10,978 bases of DNA from Neofamilia sp964346535 (GTDB lineage Bacteria; Bacillota; Clostridia; Tissierellales; Peptoniphilaceae), in the NCBI GenBank assembly GCA_964346535.1, contig CAYFUN010000036.1, positions 1 through 10,978 on the forward strand. The letters are read 5' to 3'. The notes beneath the pieces were generated by a model. The model worked only from the letters and a program-made list of their open reading frames with translations, was not told the DNA's origin and ran no database searches. A program made the position numbers and the translations under genes. Positions within the stretch are counted from its first letter, which is position 1. The number at the start of each line of letters is the position of its first letter. Positions 1 through 5,890 of the stretch are shown piece after piece.

Positions 1-30
1 GGAAATCTAATAGAGGAAGAGAGGCGTTAA
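1..30 (+). CDS. C-terminal tail of an upstream gene (partial)
   Basis: Frame 1 is open from the first base and ends with TAA at 28-30, giving the short tail GNLIEEERR. The stop lies one base before the ATG at 32, the tight spacing expected of translationally coupled genes, and the purine-rich GAGGAAGAGAGG in this tail would serve as ribosome binding site for the next gene. Only nine codons are visible, so nothing can be said about function. The other two frames are less convincing (one has an early stop, one runs into the next gene). Confidence 0.4.
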   Translation, partial: GNLIEEERR

Positions 31-31
31 T

Positions 32-985
32 ATGGCATTTCTATTTTTACTATTGTTTTTTATGTATATCTTCCCGGTATTTTTTCTCGGCGCGCCAGTT
101 ATAAGGACGACTCCAATCTTTGCTACTATACTATTGGTCCTTGGCATAATTCTCTGGTCAATTCAAACTTATAAGATATCAAAATTTATAAGTCTGCCAA
201 ATAAATTAGCAAGGAAACATCTAAGAGTTCAAGAAAATGGCAAACCAGTTCAAGCTAAAATTTTAGCCTCTGCAGACCAAGGTTTTTTAGAGGGAGATAC
301 TGAGAAAAAATTATTGGTCAGCTTTCCAAACCTAGCTGGCAATCAAGTAAAAACTTATATAAGCCTAGTTGATTCAAAGGTCCACGAAAGAAGATTTGAA
401 CCAGGCAAGGACCTTGACCTAAGATTAAATCAAAATGGCTTTGATCCTCCCCTTACCCACGGTGGCGGCCAATACCAAACCATTGTCAGGCCTTGGGCTT
501 GGATTTGGCTGATCTTTAATATTGTCTATATGATAGGGCTTTTTCTCCTTTATTATTATTTTCAAAGTGACGGCTACGGCTGGAGATTTTTAAATCCCTT
601 TAACTCCTGGCTTTGGGCTCCCCTTACTGGAATCTTTATGTTAAATGATTTCCAAGGTCTCCTAGTTGACGAAGATATTGTAGAGGCCTCCTATCAGTTT
701 AAGTCTTTTAAGTCTCCCAAGGACTTTGGAGAACTATTATTGTACGGCCAAACTACCCAAGGAGAAATAATTACCTACGGCCAAACAGGCCTTTATATAA
801 ACGAACAACCACCAATCCGTTTTAATTTAAAGTTCACTAACGCCCAAGGGGTTCAAGTAGCAAAAACCTTTAAGACCACTGTCCTCTTAACAGACCTTGG
901 TCAACTAAAACTTGGAAAAGTAGAAGTCCTTTACCTGCCAAGAAGAGATGATATTTTTATGGCCCAGTATTTAGAAGAAGAATAA
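32..985 (+). CDS. Membrane protein with two similar soluble domains (DUF3592-like), function unknown
   Basis: A 317-residue protein I do not recognise by name. Hydrophobic segments lie at about 1-22, 28-46, 153-177 and 192-204. Between and after them are two soluble regions, about 70-137 and 239-312, that align with each other: each opens with G-(K/Q)-x-x-x-x-(A/G)-x-I, continues through an S/N-(F/L)-x-(F/N)-x-x-G-x-x-V strand pair, and closes with G-x-(D/E)-(L/V)-x-(L/V)-x-x-(N/P). This reads as an internal duplication of a small beta-rich domain, resembling the DUF3592 layout of membrane helices flanking a beta domain. That family name is my inference. The start at ATG 32 has a GAGAGG ribosome binding site seven bases upstream, inside the tail of the preceding gene, so it is probably the last gene of an operon entering from the left. 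The duplication makes a role in binding a partner or envelope component plausible, but nothing in the neighbourhood shows a substrate. Confidence 0.75.
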   Translation: MAFLFLLLFFMYIFPVFFLGAPVIRTTPIFATILLVLGIILWSIQTYKISKFISLPNKLARKHLRVQENGKPVQAKILASADQGFLEGDTEKKLLVSFPNLAGNQVKTYISLVDSKVHERRFEPGKDLDLRLNQNGFDPPLTHGGGQYQTIVRPWAWIWLIFNIVYMIGLFLLYYYFQSDGYGWRFLNPFNSWLWAPLTGIFMLNDFQGLLVDEDIVEASYQFKSFKSPKDFGELLLYGQTTQGEIITYGQTGLYINEQPPIRFNLKFTNAQGVQVAKTFKTTVLLTDLGQLKLGKVEVLYLPRRDDIFMAQYLEEE

Positions 986-1024
986 ATTTTTTAGTTAAAA
1001 CCTGCTAGCAAGTTTTTTTGTAAG

Positions 1025-1059
1025 CATAAAAAAAGCACTGGATATAAATCCAATGCTTT
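1025..1059 (-). terminator. Intrinsic terminator of the rplM-rpsI operon
   Basis: Inverted repeat 1032-1043/1048-1059 with a four-base loop. The single imperfect pair (1038/1053) is G.U in minus-strand RNA but C.A on the plus strand, and the minus-strand stem is followed by a run of seven to eight U. It lies seven bases past the rpsI stop codon. Confidence 0.9.
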
Positions 1060-1065
1060 GAAATA

Positions 1066-1458
1066 TTATCTCTTTGAGAATTGTGGTGATTTTCTTGCTT
1101 TCTTTAGACCGTATTTCTTTCTTTCTTTCATTCTTGGGTCTCTTGTTAGCATGCCTGCTTTTTTAAGACTTGGTCTAAATTCTTCGTTTACTTCTAGTAG
1201 TGCTCTTGCAATTCCGTGTCTGATTGCTCCAGCTTGGCCTGTAAAGCCACCACCGTGAACCTTAATAATAGTGTCGTATTGGTCTGATACTTCTACTATA
1301 TCTAAAGGTTCTTTGGCTAATACTTTTAGTGTTTCATAATCGAAATATTCATCGATATCTTTTCCATTTATTGTAATTTTACCAGTTCCTGGTAATAGTC
1401 TTACTTGTGCAACAGAAGTTTTTCTTCTTCCTGTTCCTCTATATTGTTCTAAAGCCAT
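1066..1458 (-). CDS. rpsI: 30S ribosomal protein S9
   Basis: S9 (uS9) of the small subunit head; its C-terminal tail reaches the P-site tRNA anticodon loop. The 130-residue length is normal for the family. Recognisable features are the N-terminal GTGRRKTSVAQVRL, the central VHGGGFTGQAGAIRHGIARAL and the basic C-terminus ending in PQFSKR, the universal S9 tail. The ATG at 1456-1458 is preceded by a very strong ribosome binding site (GGAAGGAGGT, complement of 1465-1474). It follows rplM after 20 bases, the classical bacterial L13-S9 pair, and the operon ends at the hairpin directly downstream. Confidence 0.98.
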   Translation of the reverse strand: MALEQYRGTGRRKTSVAQVRLLPGTGKITINGKDIDEYFDYETLKVLAKEPLDIVEVSDQYDTIIKVHGGGFTGQAGAIRHGIARALLEVNEEFRPSLKKAGMLTRDPRMKERKKYGLKKARKSPQFSKR

Positions 1459-1478
1459 TTATAAACCTCCTTCCAATA

Positions 1479-1907
1479 CTAAAACTTAAGTTCAATAGGT
1501 TGTTGAGCTTCGTGTGGATGCTCAGTTCCTGTAAATACTTTCATCTTTTTGATCATTGCTCTACCCATAGAGTTTTTAGGTAGCATTCCTTTTACAGCTA
1601 GTCTCAAAATCTTAGTTGGGTCTTTCTTTACTAAGTCTTGATATTTTACCTCTTTAGCCCCTCCAGGATAACCTGTGTGGTACCAATGAGTTTTTTGTTG
1701 CCATTTATTTCCTGTTAATTTTATTTTATCTGCATTAAGCACGATTACATAATCGCCTGCATCAAAGTGTGGTGTATAAACTGGTTTTCTCTTTCCTGAA
1801 AGAATCATAGCAATTTCAGAAGCTAGTCTACCTAGAACCATACCTTCAGCGTCAATTACATACCATTGTCTTTCGATGTTTTGGGCATTTGCCATATAAG
1901 ATTTCAT
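1479..1907 (-). CDS. rplM: 50S ribosomal protein L13
   Basis: L13 (uL13), an early assembly protein of the large subunit. Diagnostic stretches are RQWYVIDAEGMVLGRLASE near the N-terminus, the DAGDYVIVLNADKIKLTG block, the HTGYPGG turn and VKGMLPKN-MGR near the end. I place the start at ATG 1905-1907 (MKSYMA...), giving 142 residues, rather than at the in-frame TTG one codon earlier: MKSYM is the usual L13 beginning and the GGAGGGG site (complement of 1915-1921) sits seven bases upstream. It is the first gene of the rplM-rpsI operon and has its own promoter and leader. Confidence 0.97.
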   Translation of the reverse strand: MKSYMANAQNIERQWYVIDAEGMVLGRLASEIAMILSGKRKPVYTPHFDAGDYVIVLNADKIKLTGNKWQQKTHWYHTGYPGGAKEVKYQDLVKKDPTKILRLAVKGMLPKNSMGRAMIKKMKVFTGTEHPHEAQQPIELKF

Positions 1908-1910
1908 CAA

Positions 1911-1978
1911 TTATCCCCTCCTTTTATTTTGTTAGTCTATAAAAAGAGTTTCCGGGCCTCTTTTTTAAACACTGCTAT
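1911..1978 (-). promoter_or_regulatory. 5' leader of rplM with hairpin; candidate L13 leader
   Basis: The untranslated leader between the rplM promoter and its start contains a hairpin: minus-strand AAAAAGAG (complement 1958-1965) pairs with CUCUUUUU (complement 1941-1948) around a nine-base loop GCCCGGAAA, about 20 bases before the ribosome binding site. L13 autoregulatory leaders are known from Firmicutes and occupy this position. I see the hairpin and the location but cannot confirm the published consensus. The stem followed by U residues could also act as a weak attenuator. Confidence 0.45.
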
Positions 1979-1982
1979 ATAT

Positions 1983-2010
1983 TTTATATCAAAGACACGA
2001 GAAATGTCAA
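1983..2010 (-). promoter_or_regulatory. Sigma-A promoter of rplM-rpsI
   Basis: Perfect -35 TTGACA (complement of 2005-2010) and -10 TATAAA (complement of 1983-1988) separated by 16 bases, with AT-rich sequence upstream. The predicted start is near 1976, giving a leader of about 70 nt. This is one of the best promoters in the window, as expected for ribosomal proteins. Confidence 0.8.
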
Positions 2011-2081
2011 CTAAAATATAAGTATTTTCAAAGATTTTTGCTAATTTCTTTTATATTGGCACCTGCCCTGCTAAATTATTC

Positions 2082-2699
2082 CTAAAAGTCCTTGTTTTTA
2101 ACTATAGCATTGGAAATAAAGGAGGAAATTCCTAAACATATAAAACCAAGAAGTACATAAATCCACCATGATGTATTTATAAAAGCTTCAGAAATTTTTT
2201 CTACTACAGTTTGGTCCATTATTTTCCCAACCATAACTATTAAAAAAGGTACAAAAATTATAACTATCCTTCCTATGTTAGAACCAAATTTAAAAAATGA
2301 TGGAATTACTAAGCTGATGTATAAGCTTATAAACAAAAATCCTATAGGCAAAAGTTTTATAAAGACTTTAAAGTCAGGGACTTCATTAAAAGTTCTCATT
2401 AGGAAATAAAATCCAAGGGAGACAAGTAAACTTATAGAAATTAAAACTAGACTAGAAATATACTTGCCAGCAACAAGTTTCTTCCTGCCACTTGGAAGGG
2501 CTGCTGCATAAGAATAAAAGTTACTTTGCTCTTCGTAGGAAAAAGTTGTAAAAAACATAGAAAGCATGTAAAAAAGGCATAGGAAAATTAAACTTTCAAA
2601 CCTTGCCCCAATAAAGAAAACTAAAATCAAAAGCATAGGTAAGTAGATTTTTAAGTCTTTTGAAATTATTATTAGGTCTTTTTTTAAATAAGCTAACAT
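2082..2699 (-). CDS. ABC-2 type transporter permease subunit
   Basis: A 205-residue integral membrane protein with about six hydrophobic segments (residues ~17-32, 36-53, 80-103, 114-133, 141-159 and 174-197). The start MLAYLKKDLIIISKDLKIY is an amphipathic N-terminus followed directly by helix 1, typical of the small ABC-2 permeases (ABC2_membrane_5 type) that pair with YtrB/PmtA-like ATPases in Firmicutes. Its ATG overlaps the stop of the ATPase gene (TAATG), so the two are translationally coupled and presumably form one exporter. The substrate is unknown; relatives export lantibiotics, phenol-soluble modulins or other membrane-active molecules. No terminator is visible between its stop and the rplM promoter. 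Confidence 0.85.
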   Translation of the reverse strand: MLAYLKKDLIIISKDLKIYLPMLLILVFFIGARFESLIFLCLFYMLSMFFTTFSYEEQSNFYSYAAALPSGRKKLVAGKYISSLVLISISLLVSLGFYFLMRTFNEVPDFKVFIKLLPIGFLFISLYISLVIPSFFKFGSNIGRIVIIFVPFLIVMVGKIMDQTVVEKISEAFINTSWWIYVLLGFICLGISSFISNAIVKNKDF

Positions 2700-3556
2700 T
2701 ATTTTTCCCCCTTTATAATTAGAACCATAAGGTCCTCTAGGCTAATATTATCTACAACAAAGTCTGGATGTTTTTCTTCTAGAGCCTTTTTGTCATTGAC
2801 TAAAAGTTCGTAAAAGTATTTGGTCTTTCTCTTTGAAATAATATAAGTCGGATCAATTTTTTCTATGTCTTCAAGGCCACATTTAACTAGGCCATAGGAA
2901 TTTAAAATTTCGTCCTTGTTTGCAGCTAATAAAATTTCGCCTTGGTCAATAAAAATTATTTCATCTGCAACCTTGTCAAGGTCTGAGGTTATATGACTGG
3001 ATAAAAATATTGCGTGGTCTTCGTCTTGGATAAAGTCTAAAAATATATCTATAACTTCTTCTCTAATTACTGGGTCTAGACCTGATGTTGGTTCATCTAA
3101 AATTAGTAACTTAGGTCTATGAGCAAGTGCTGTTGCCAGTTCTAATTTTTTCTTCATGCCCTTGGACAAGGCATTTATACTTAATTTATCTGAGATTTTA
3201 AATTTTTCTAAGTAGGAATAAAATAAATCTCGGTCCCAAGCTTTATAAATCCCCTGCATAATTGTGTTTATGTCTTTTGCATTTAATTTAAGAGGAAAAA
3301 ACATATCGTCTAAGACTAGGCCCAGGTCTTCTTTTATATCTTGGTCCCCGTCTTTTATGTGACTTCCAAAAATTTTTATTTGTCCTTGGTCGATGTTTAA
3401 TATTCCTGCAAGGGCTTTAATTAATGTAGTTTTTCCTGCGCCGTTTTCTCCTATAAAACCTACAATTGTTCCCTTTTCTACTTCAAGGTTAATGTCCTTT
3501 AAGGCAAAGCCTGATGGATAGGTTTTATTTACATTTATCATTTCTATAGCCTTCAT
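2699..3556 (-). CDS. ABC transporter ATP-binding protein, YtrB/PmtA-like
   Basis: The cytoplasmic ATPase that powers the neighbouring permease. Counting from the ATG at 3554-3556 (285 residues): Walker A GENGAGKT at 36-43, signature LSKGMKKKLE at 130-139, Walker B LLILDEP at 150-156, D-loop SGLDP just after, switch His188. The usual Q-loop glutamine is replaced by the LVLDD segment (80-84), as in other ABC-2 export ATPases that read 'VFDE' there. The C-terminal ~70 residues are a variable extension. I reject the upstream TTG (3575-3577): the internal ATG has AGGAG eight bases before it and leaves a one-base gap after the GntR stop (TGA-C-ATG), while the TTG would overlap the regulator. Operon order is regulator, ATPase, permease. 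Confidence 0.92.
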   Translation of the reverse strand: MKAIEMINVNKTYPSGFALKDINLEVEKGTIVGFIGENGAGKTTLIKALAGILNIDQGQIKIFGSHIKDGDQDIKEDLGLVLDDMFFPLKLNAKDINTIMQGIYKAWDRDLFYSYLEKFKISDKLSINALSKGMKKKLELATALAHRPKLLILDEPTSGLDPVIREEVIDIFLDFIQDEDHAIFLSSHITSDLDKVADEIIFIDQGEILLAANKDEILNSYGLVKCGLEDIEKIDPTYIISKRKTKYFYELLVNDKKALEEKHPDFVVDNISLEDLMVLIIKGEK

Positions 3557-3557
3557 G

Positions 3558-3932
3558 TCATTCACTCCTATAGGCAAATTCTAATAGTTCAAAAATCTTT
3601 TTCTCATCTATGTCATAGGCCCTAGCCAGGTCTACGATTTTAAAAATATAATCTTCAATTTCTTGGTACTTCATGTCTTTAGCAAGCTCAAGTCCTTTTT
3701 TCGAAACAAATGAGCCCTTGCCTTGACGAGTTTCTATATAGCCTTCTTTTTCTAATTCATCATAGGCTTTTTTCACCGTCATTACGCTTATACGTATTTC
3801 CTTGGCCAAAGACCTTATAGACGGAAGTTGTTCACCTTCTTTTAAGTCGTCACTTAGGATTTGGTCTACAACTTGGTCTTTTATTTGTTCATATATGGGA
3901 AGAGAGCTAGAGTTACTAATTAGTATTTTCAT
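3558..3932 (-). CDS. GntR-family transcriptional regulator, YtrA subfamily
   Basis: A 124-residue DNA-binding repressor. Residues ~10-77 form the GntR winged helix: PIYEQIKDQVVDQI, the EGEQLPSIRSLAKE helix, the recognition helix ISVMTVKKAYDELEKEGYI and the wing TRQGKGSFV. The C-terminal part (~80-124) is only a short helical tail, too small for a ligand domain; this short form is characteristic of YtrA-type regulators, which control adjacent ABC exporters and repress their own operon. ATG at 3930-3932 with AGGAGG upstream (complement of 3938-3943). It is the first gene of the ABC operon and its promoter carries half-sites suitable for a dimer. Confidence 0.93.
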   Translation of the reverse strand: MKILISNSSSLPIYEQIKDQVVDQILSDDLKEGEQLPSIRSLAKEIRISVMTVKKAYDELEKEGYIETRQGKGSFVSKKGLELAKDMKYQEIEDYIFKIVDLARAYDIDEKKIFELLEFAYRSE

Positions 3933-3942
3933 TTTGTCCTCC

Positions 3943-3981
3943 TGTTATAGTCATGGTATAACAGTGTATAACACTTGTCAA
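3943..3981 (-). promoter_or_regulatory. Promoter and probable GntR operator of the ABC operon
   Basis: On the minus strand a -35 TTGACA (complement of 3976-3981) is followed 15 bases later by TATACC (complement of 3955-3960); the short spacer is poor, as in many repressed promoters. A perfect inverted repeat TGTTATA-N7-TATAACA occupies 3943-3963, over the -10 and start region. A third TGTTATA copy lies ten bases further upstream (within 3966-3973), inside the imperfect palindrome GTGTTATACAC (3964-3974). Three half-sites one helical turn apart, covering the promoter of a GntR gene, strongly suggest autoregulation. The assignment to this regulator is inferred. Confidence 0.7.
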
Positions 3982-3983
3982 GA

Positions 3984-4027
3984 AAAAATAAAAAAAGATG
4001 GAGAAATTTTTTTCATCTTTCCATCTT
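3984..4027 (-). terminator. Intrinsic terminator of trmB
   Basis: Eight-base perfect stem 3995-4002/4020-4027, extendable by a G.U and A.U pairs, loop of 17 bases, followed on the minus strand by UUUUUUUAUUUUUU. It lies just beyond the trmB stop and upstream of the GntR promoter. Confidence 0.85.
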
Positions 4028-4037
4028 CTTTCTATTC

Positions 4038-4670
4038 TCATCCAATAAATTTTGCTTTAATGTATTTGATTTTTATATTTTGTGCCCGCCACTTTTTTTC
4101 ATAGTCAGTTAGGATTAAATCATCATTTATTTTTAAGTCGTCAGTTGCATCGACAATTTCAAAAGCTGAATCTTTAAAATATTCTAGACTATCGACATAA
4201 AGGCCTTCGTCGTCTGTTTTTACTTCTAATTCTGCTCCTGCTTTTAAAATATTTTTATAAACTTCTAAAAGCCTAGGGTGAGTAAGTCTTCTCTTGTGCT
4301 GCCTAGGTTTAGGCCAAGGGTTACAAAAATTAATGTAGATTTTTGAAACTTCACCCTTTGCAAAGTAGTCTGCTAAATTTTCTGCCCTTGCTAAAATGCC
4401 GAAGAGATTGTCTAAGTCTGCTTCTTTAATTAGTCTGCCTGCATAGACAAAGACATTGGCCTCTAGGTCTAAGGCCAGAAAATTTATTGCAGGATTTTTC
4501 TCTGCCATGGCTAGGGCAAAGCCTCCCCTTCCAGCTCCAAGTTCAAGGTGGATGGGATTGTCATTTTTAAAAATTTCTGCCCAGGTCCCCTTGTTGACTT
4601 CTGGATGCAAAAATACTTTTTTGTTTTCTTCTAACTCTGGCAGGGCAAAGTGTTTCTTTCTTAGTCTCAT
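4038..4670 (-). CDS. trmB: tRNA (guanine-N7-)-methyltransferase
   Basis: SAM-dependent enzyme that makes m7G46 in the variable loop of tRNAs. The 210 residues fit the family. Visible motifs: N-terminal MRLRKKHF; SAM-binding LELGAGRGGF at 42-51; the family-specific INFCNPWPKPRQHKRRLTH at 113-131, whose basic part binds tRNA; VKTDDEGLY at 150-158; and LTDYEKKW at 187-194. The position written Asp in the common 'DPWP' motif is Asn117 here, discussed under findings. ATG at 4668-4670 with GAGGGA upstream. A possible -10 TATAGT (complement of 4706-4711) without a clear -35 suggests its own transcript, because the upstream gene ends in a terminator. Confidence 0.95.
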   Translation of the reverse strand: MRLRKKHFALPELEENKKVFLHPEVNKGTWAEIFKNDNPIHLELGAGRGGFALAMAEKNPAINFLALDLEANVFVYAGRLIKEADLDNLFGILARAENLADYFAKGEVSKIYINFCNPWPKPRQHKRRLTHPRLLEVYKNILKAGAELEVKTDDEGLYVDSLEYFKDSAFEIVDATDDLKINDDLILTDYEKKWRAQNIKIKYIKAKFIG

Positions 4671-4716
4671 TGCTTCCCTCTTTTTTCTTAATCGCCTTTA
4701 ATTTTACTATAGGATT

Positions 4717-4745
4717 AAAAAAATCGCCATATAAATGACGATTTT
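4717..4745 (-). terminator. Intrinsic terminator of the adenosyltransferase-glyoxalase operon
   Basis: Eleven-base stem 4720-4730/4735-4745 with a four-base loop, followed on the minus strand by seven U. One pair is U.G on the minus-strand RNA but A.C on the plus strand, which fixes the direction. Confidence 0.88.
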
Positions 4746-4755
4746 ATTTTTTTAT

Positions 4756-5139
4756 TTATTTTTTTCTGATTACTTCAACTTCATAGCCGTCTGGGTCTGT
4801 TACAAAGTAATAAGATGGTTCACTTCCTGGTAGGCCCATTAGCTCTGTACATTCATAGCCCATGTCTATGTGTTTTTGTCTAGATTTTTCTAGGTTCTTT
4901 ACAGAAACTGCAAAGTGGGAATAGCCATCTCCAATTGTGTATGGTTTTTCTGGATGGTAGTTGTAGGTTAGTTCTAGTTCAAAGTTTTCGTCTTCGTCTG
5001 TTAAAAAGACTAGAGTAAATTCATCATCTGGAAAGTCCTTTTCCCTAGTTACTTTAAAGCCAAGGGCCTCTGTGTAAAACTTTTTAGATTTTTCCAAGTC
5101 CATTACCCTTAGACAAAGGTGCAAAAATTTATATTTCAT
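4756..5139 (-). CDS. gloA: Glyoxalase I-like VOC-family metalloenzyme
   Basis: A 127-residue vicinal-oxygen-chelate protein: two beta-alpha-beta-beta-beta halves (about 4-60 and 70-125) forming one metal site per subunit interface. It resembles bacterial glyoxalase I (lactoylglutathione lyase): the four ligands expected for the E. coli enzyme are present as His7 (FLHLCLRV), Glu56 (ELELTYNY), His75 (YSHFAVSV) and Glu122 (DGYEVEVI), and ELTYNY is the signature of this subgroup. Expected role: isomerising the methylglyoxal-thiol adduct. The thiol cofactor in a glutathione-poor anaerobe is unknown. It starts 20 bases after the corrinoid adenosyltransferase with AAAGGAGA as ribosome binding site and is probably cotranscribed. 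Methylmalonyl-CoA epimerase, another VOC enzyme linked to B12 metabolism, is the alternative but fits the motifs less well. Confidence 0.82.
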   Translation of the reverse strand: MKYKFLHLCLRVMDLEKSKKFYTEALGFKVTREKDFPDDEFTLVFLTDEDENFELELTYNYHPEKPYTIGDGYSHFAVSVKNLEKSRQKHIDMGYECTELMGLPGSEPSYYFVTDPDGYEVEVIRKK

Positions 5140-5159
5140 TTTTATCTCCTTTGATCTGC

Positions 5160-5732
5160 CTATTTAATTACCATTTGGCCTTCCCAGTCTACGTCGATAA
5201 TTTTTACTTCGCAGTATCTGGCAAAGGCATAAAGGGTATCTGAAAGTCTGTTAATAAATTTAACTACTAGTGGATCAACTTCTACTTCTCTAGCAAGGCC
5301 AACAACTCTTCTTTCAGCTCTTCTACAAACAGTTCTAGCTATGTGAAGGATTGCTGCTGGTTTTGAAGTTCCGTTTATAATAAAGCCGTCAAACTTTCCA
5401 GCCTTTTCCATATACTTGTCTACTAATTTTTCAAGCATGACAATTTCTTCTTCTTGGATCCTTCTCTTTATTTTTGCTGGGTCAGCTGTTGCTAGGTTGT
5501 GGTTAACAACAAAAAGTTGGTTTTGGATGCCTCGAATTTCTTCTGCAAGGTCAGGTTCATCTTCTAAGAAACAAATTGCTAGACCTAAATAGGCTCCTAG
5601 TTCGTCAACTGTTCCATAGGTGTCAACTCTAATGTCGTCTTTGCCAACTCTTGTTCCGTCATAAAGGGAAGTCATTCCCTTGTCGCCGCCCTTGGTATAA
5701 ATTACTTTTGAATATTCTTTTTTGTCTGTCAT
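5160..5732 (-). CDS. Cob(I)alamin adenosyltransferase, PduO type
   Basis: Transfers the 5'-deoxyadenosyl group of ATP to cob(I)alamin to make coenzyme B12 and can hand it directly to a mutase or dehydratase. 190 residues, all-alpha five-helix bundle expected. Motifs: ATP-binding YTKGGDKGMTSL at 12-23, RVDTYGTVDELGAYLG at 35-50, RTVCRRAERR at 133-142 and the corrinoid-facing FINRLSDTLYAFARY at 159-173, all characteristic of PduO/CobO2 and not of CobA or EutT. KGGDKG replaces the commoner RTGDDG-like form. ATG at 5730-5732, AGGAGA eight bases upstream. No B12 riboswitch is visible in the 124 bases upstream, and no B12-dependent enzyme is in the window, so its client lies elsewhere. Confidence 0.93.
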   Translation of the reverse strand: MTDKKEYSKVIYTKGGDKGMTSLYDGTRVGKDDIRVDTYGTVDELGAYLGLAICFLEDEPDLAEEIRGIQNQLFVVNHNLATADPAKIKRRIQEEEIVMLEKLVDKYMEKAGKFDGFIINGTSKPAAILHIARTVCRRAERRVVGLAREVEVDPLVVKFINRLSDTLYAFARYCEVKIIDVDWEGQMVIK

Positions 5733-5861
5733 AGTATTCTCCTAATTTCTATAATTTTTTTCTTATTAAAATAAGTACTCTTCCCTCTCAAAAATCTTAT
5801 ACCCTTGAATTTTATAAATAATTAAGTTTTCAATTAATTAAAAAGTAAACAAGGGCAAAAT

Positions 5862-5884
5862 AAAAAAGAGGCCCTGAGGACCTC
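5862..5884 (-). terminator. Intrinsic terminator of the PepSY lipoprotein gene
   Basis: Stem 5868-5874/5878-5884 (GAGGUCC/GGGCCUC in minus-strand RNA, one U.G pair, three-base loop) followed by UUUUUUAUUUU. It starts seven bases past the stop codon. Confidence 0.88.
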
Positions 5885-5890
5885 AAATTT

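Noticed and set aside
1003..1020. Possible plus-strand terminator after the first gene (CTGCTAGCAAG followed by seven T)
   Set aside because: The palindrome leaves too small a loop and has a C/A mismatch; at best a weak signal. The clear hairpin just downstream is oriented for the minus strand, although it might work in both directions.
2060..2069. 10-mer CACCTGCCCT shared between 2060-2069 and the structured RNA (near 6806-6815)
   Set aside because: A single short match without flanking similarity; probably chance.
5733..5857. Cobalamin riboswitch upstream of the adenosyltransferase
   Set aside because: Only about 125 AT-rich bases with no B12-box-like conserved segment or extensive pairing.
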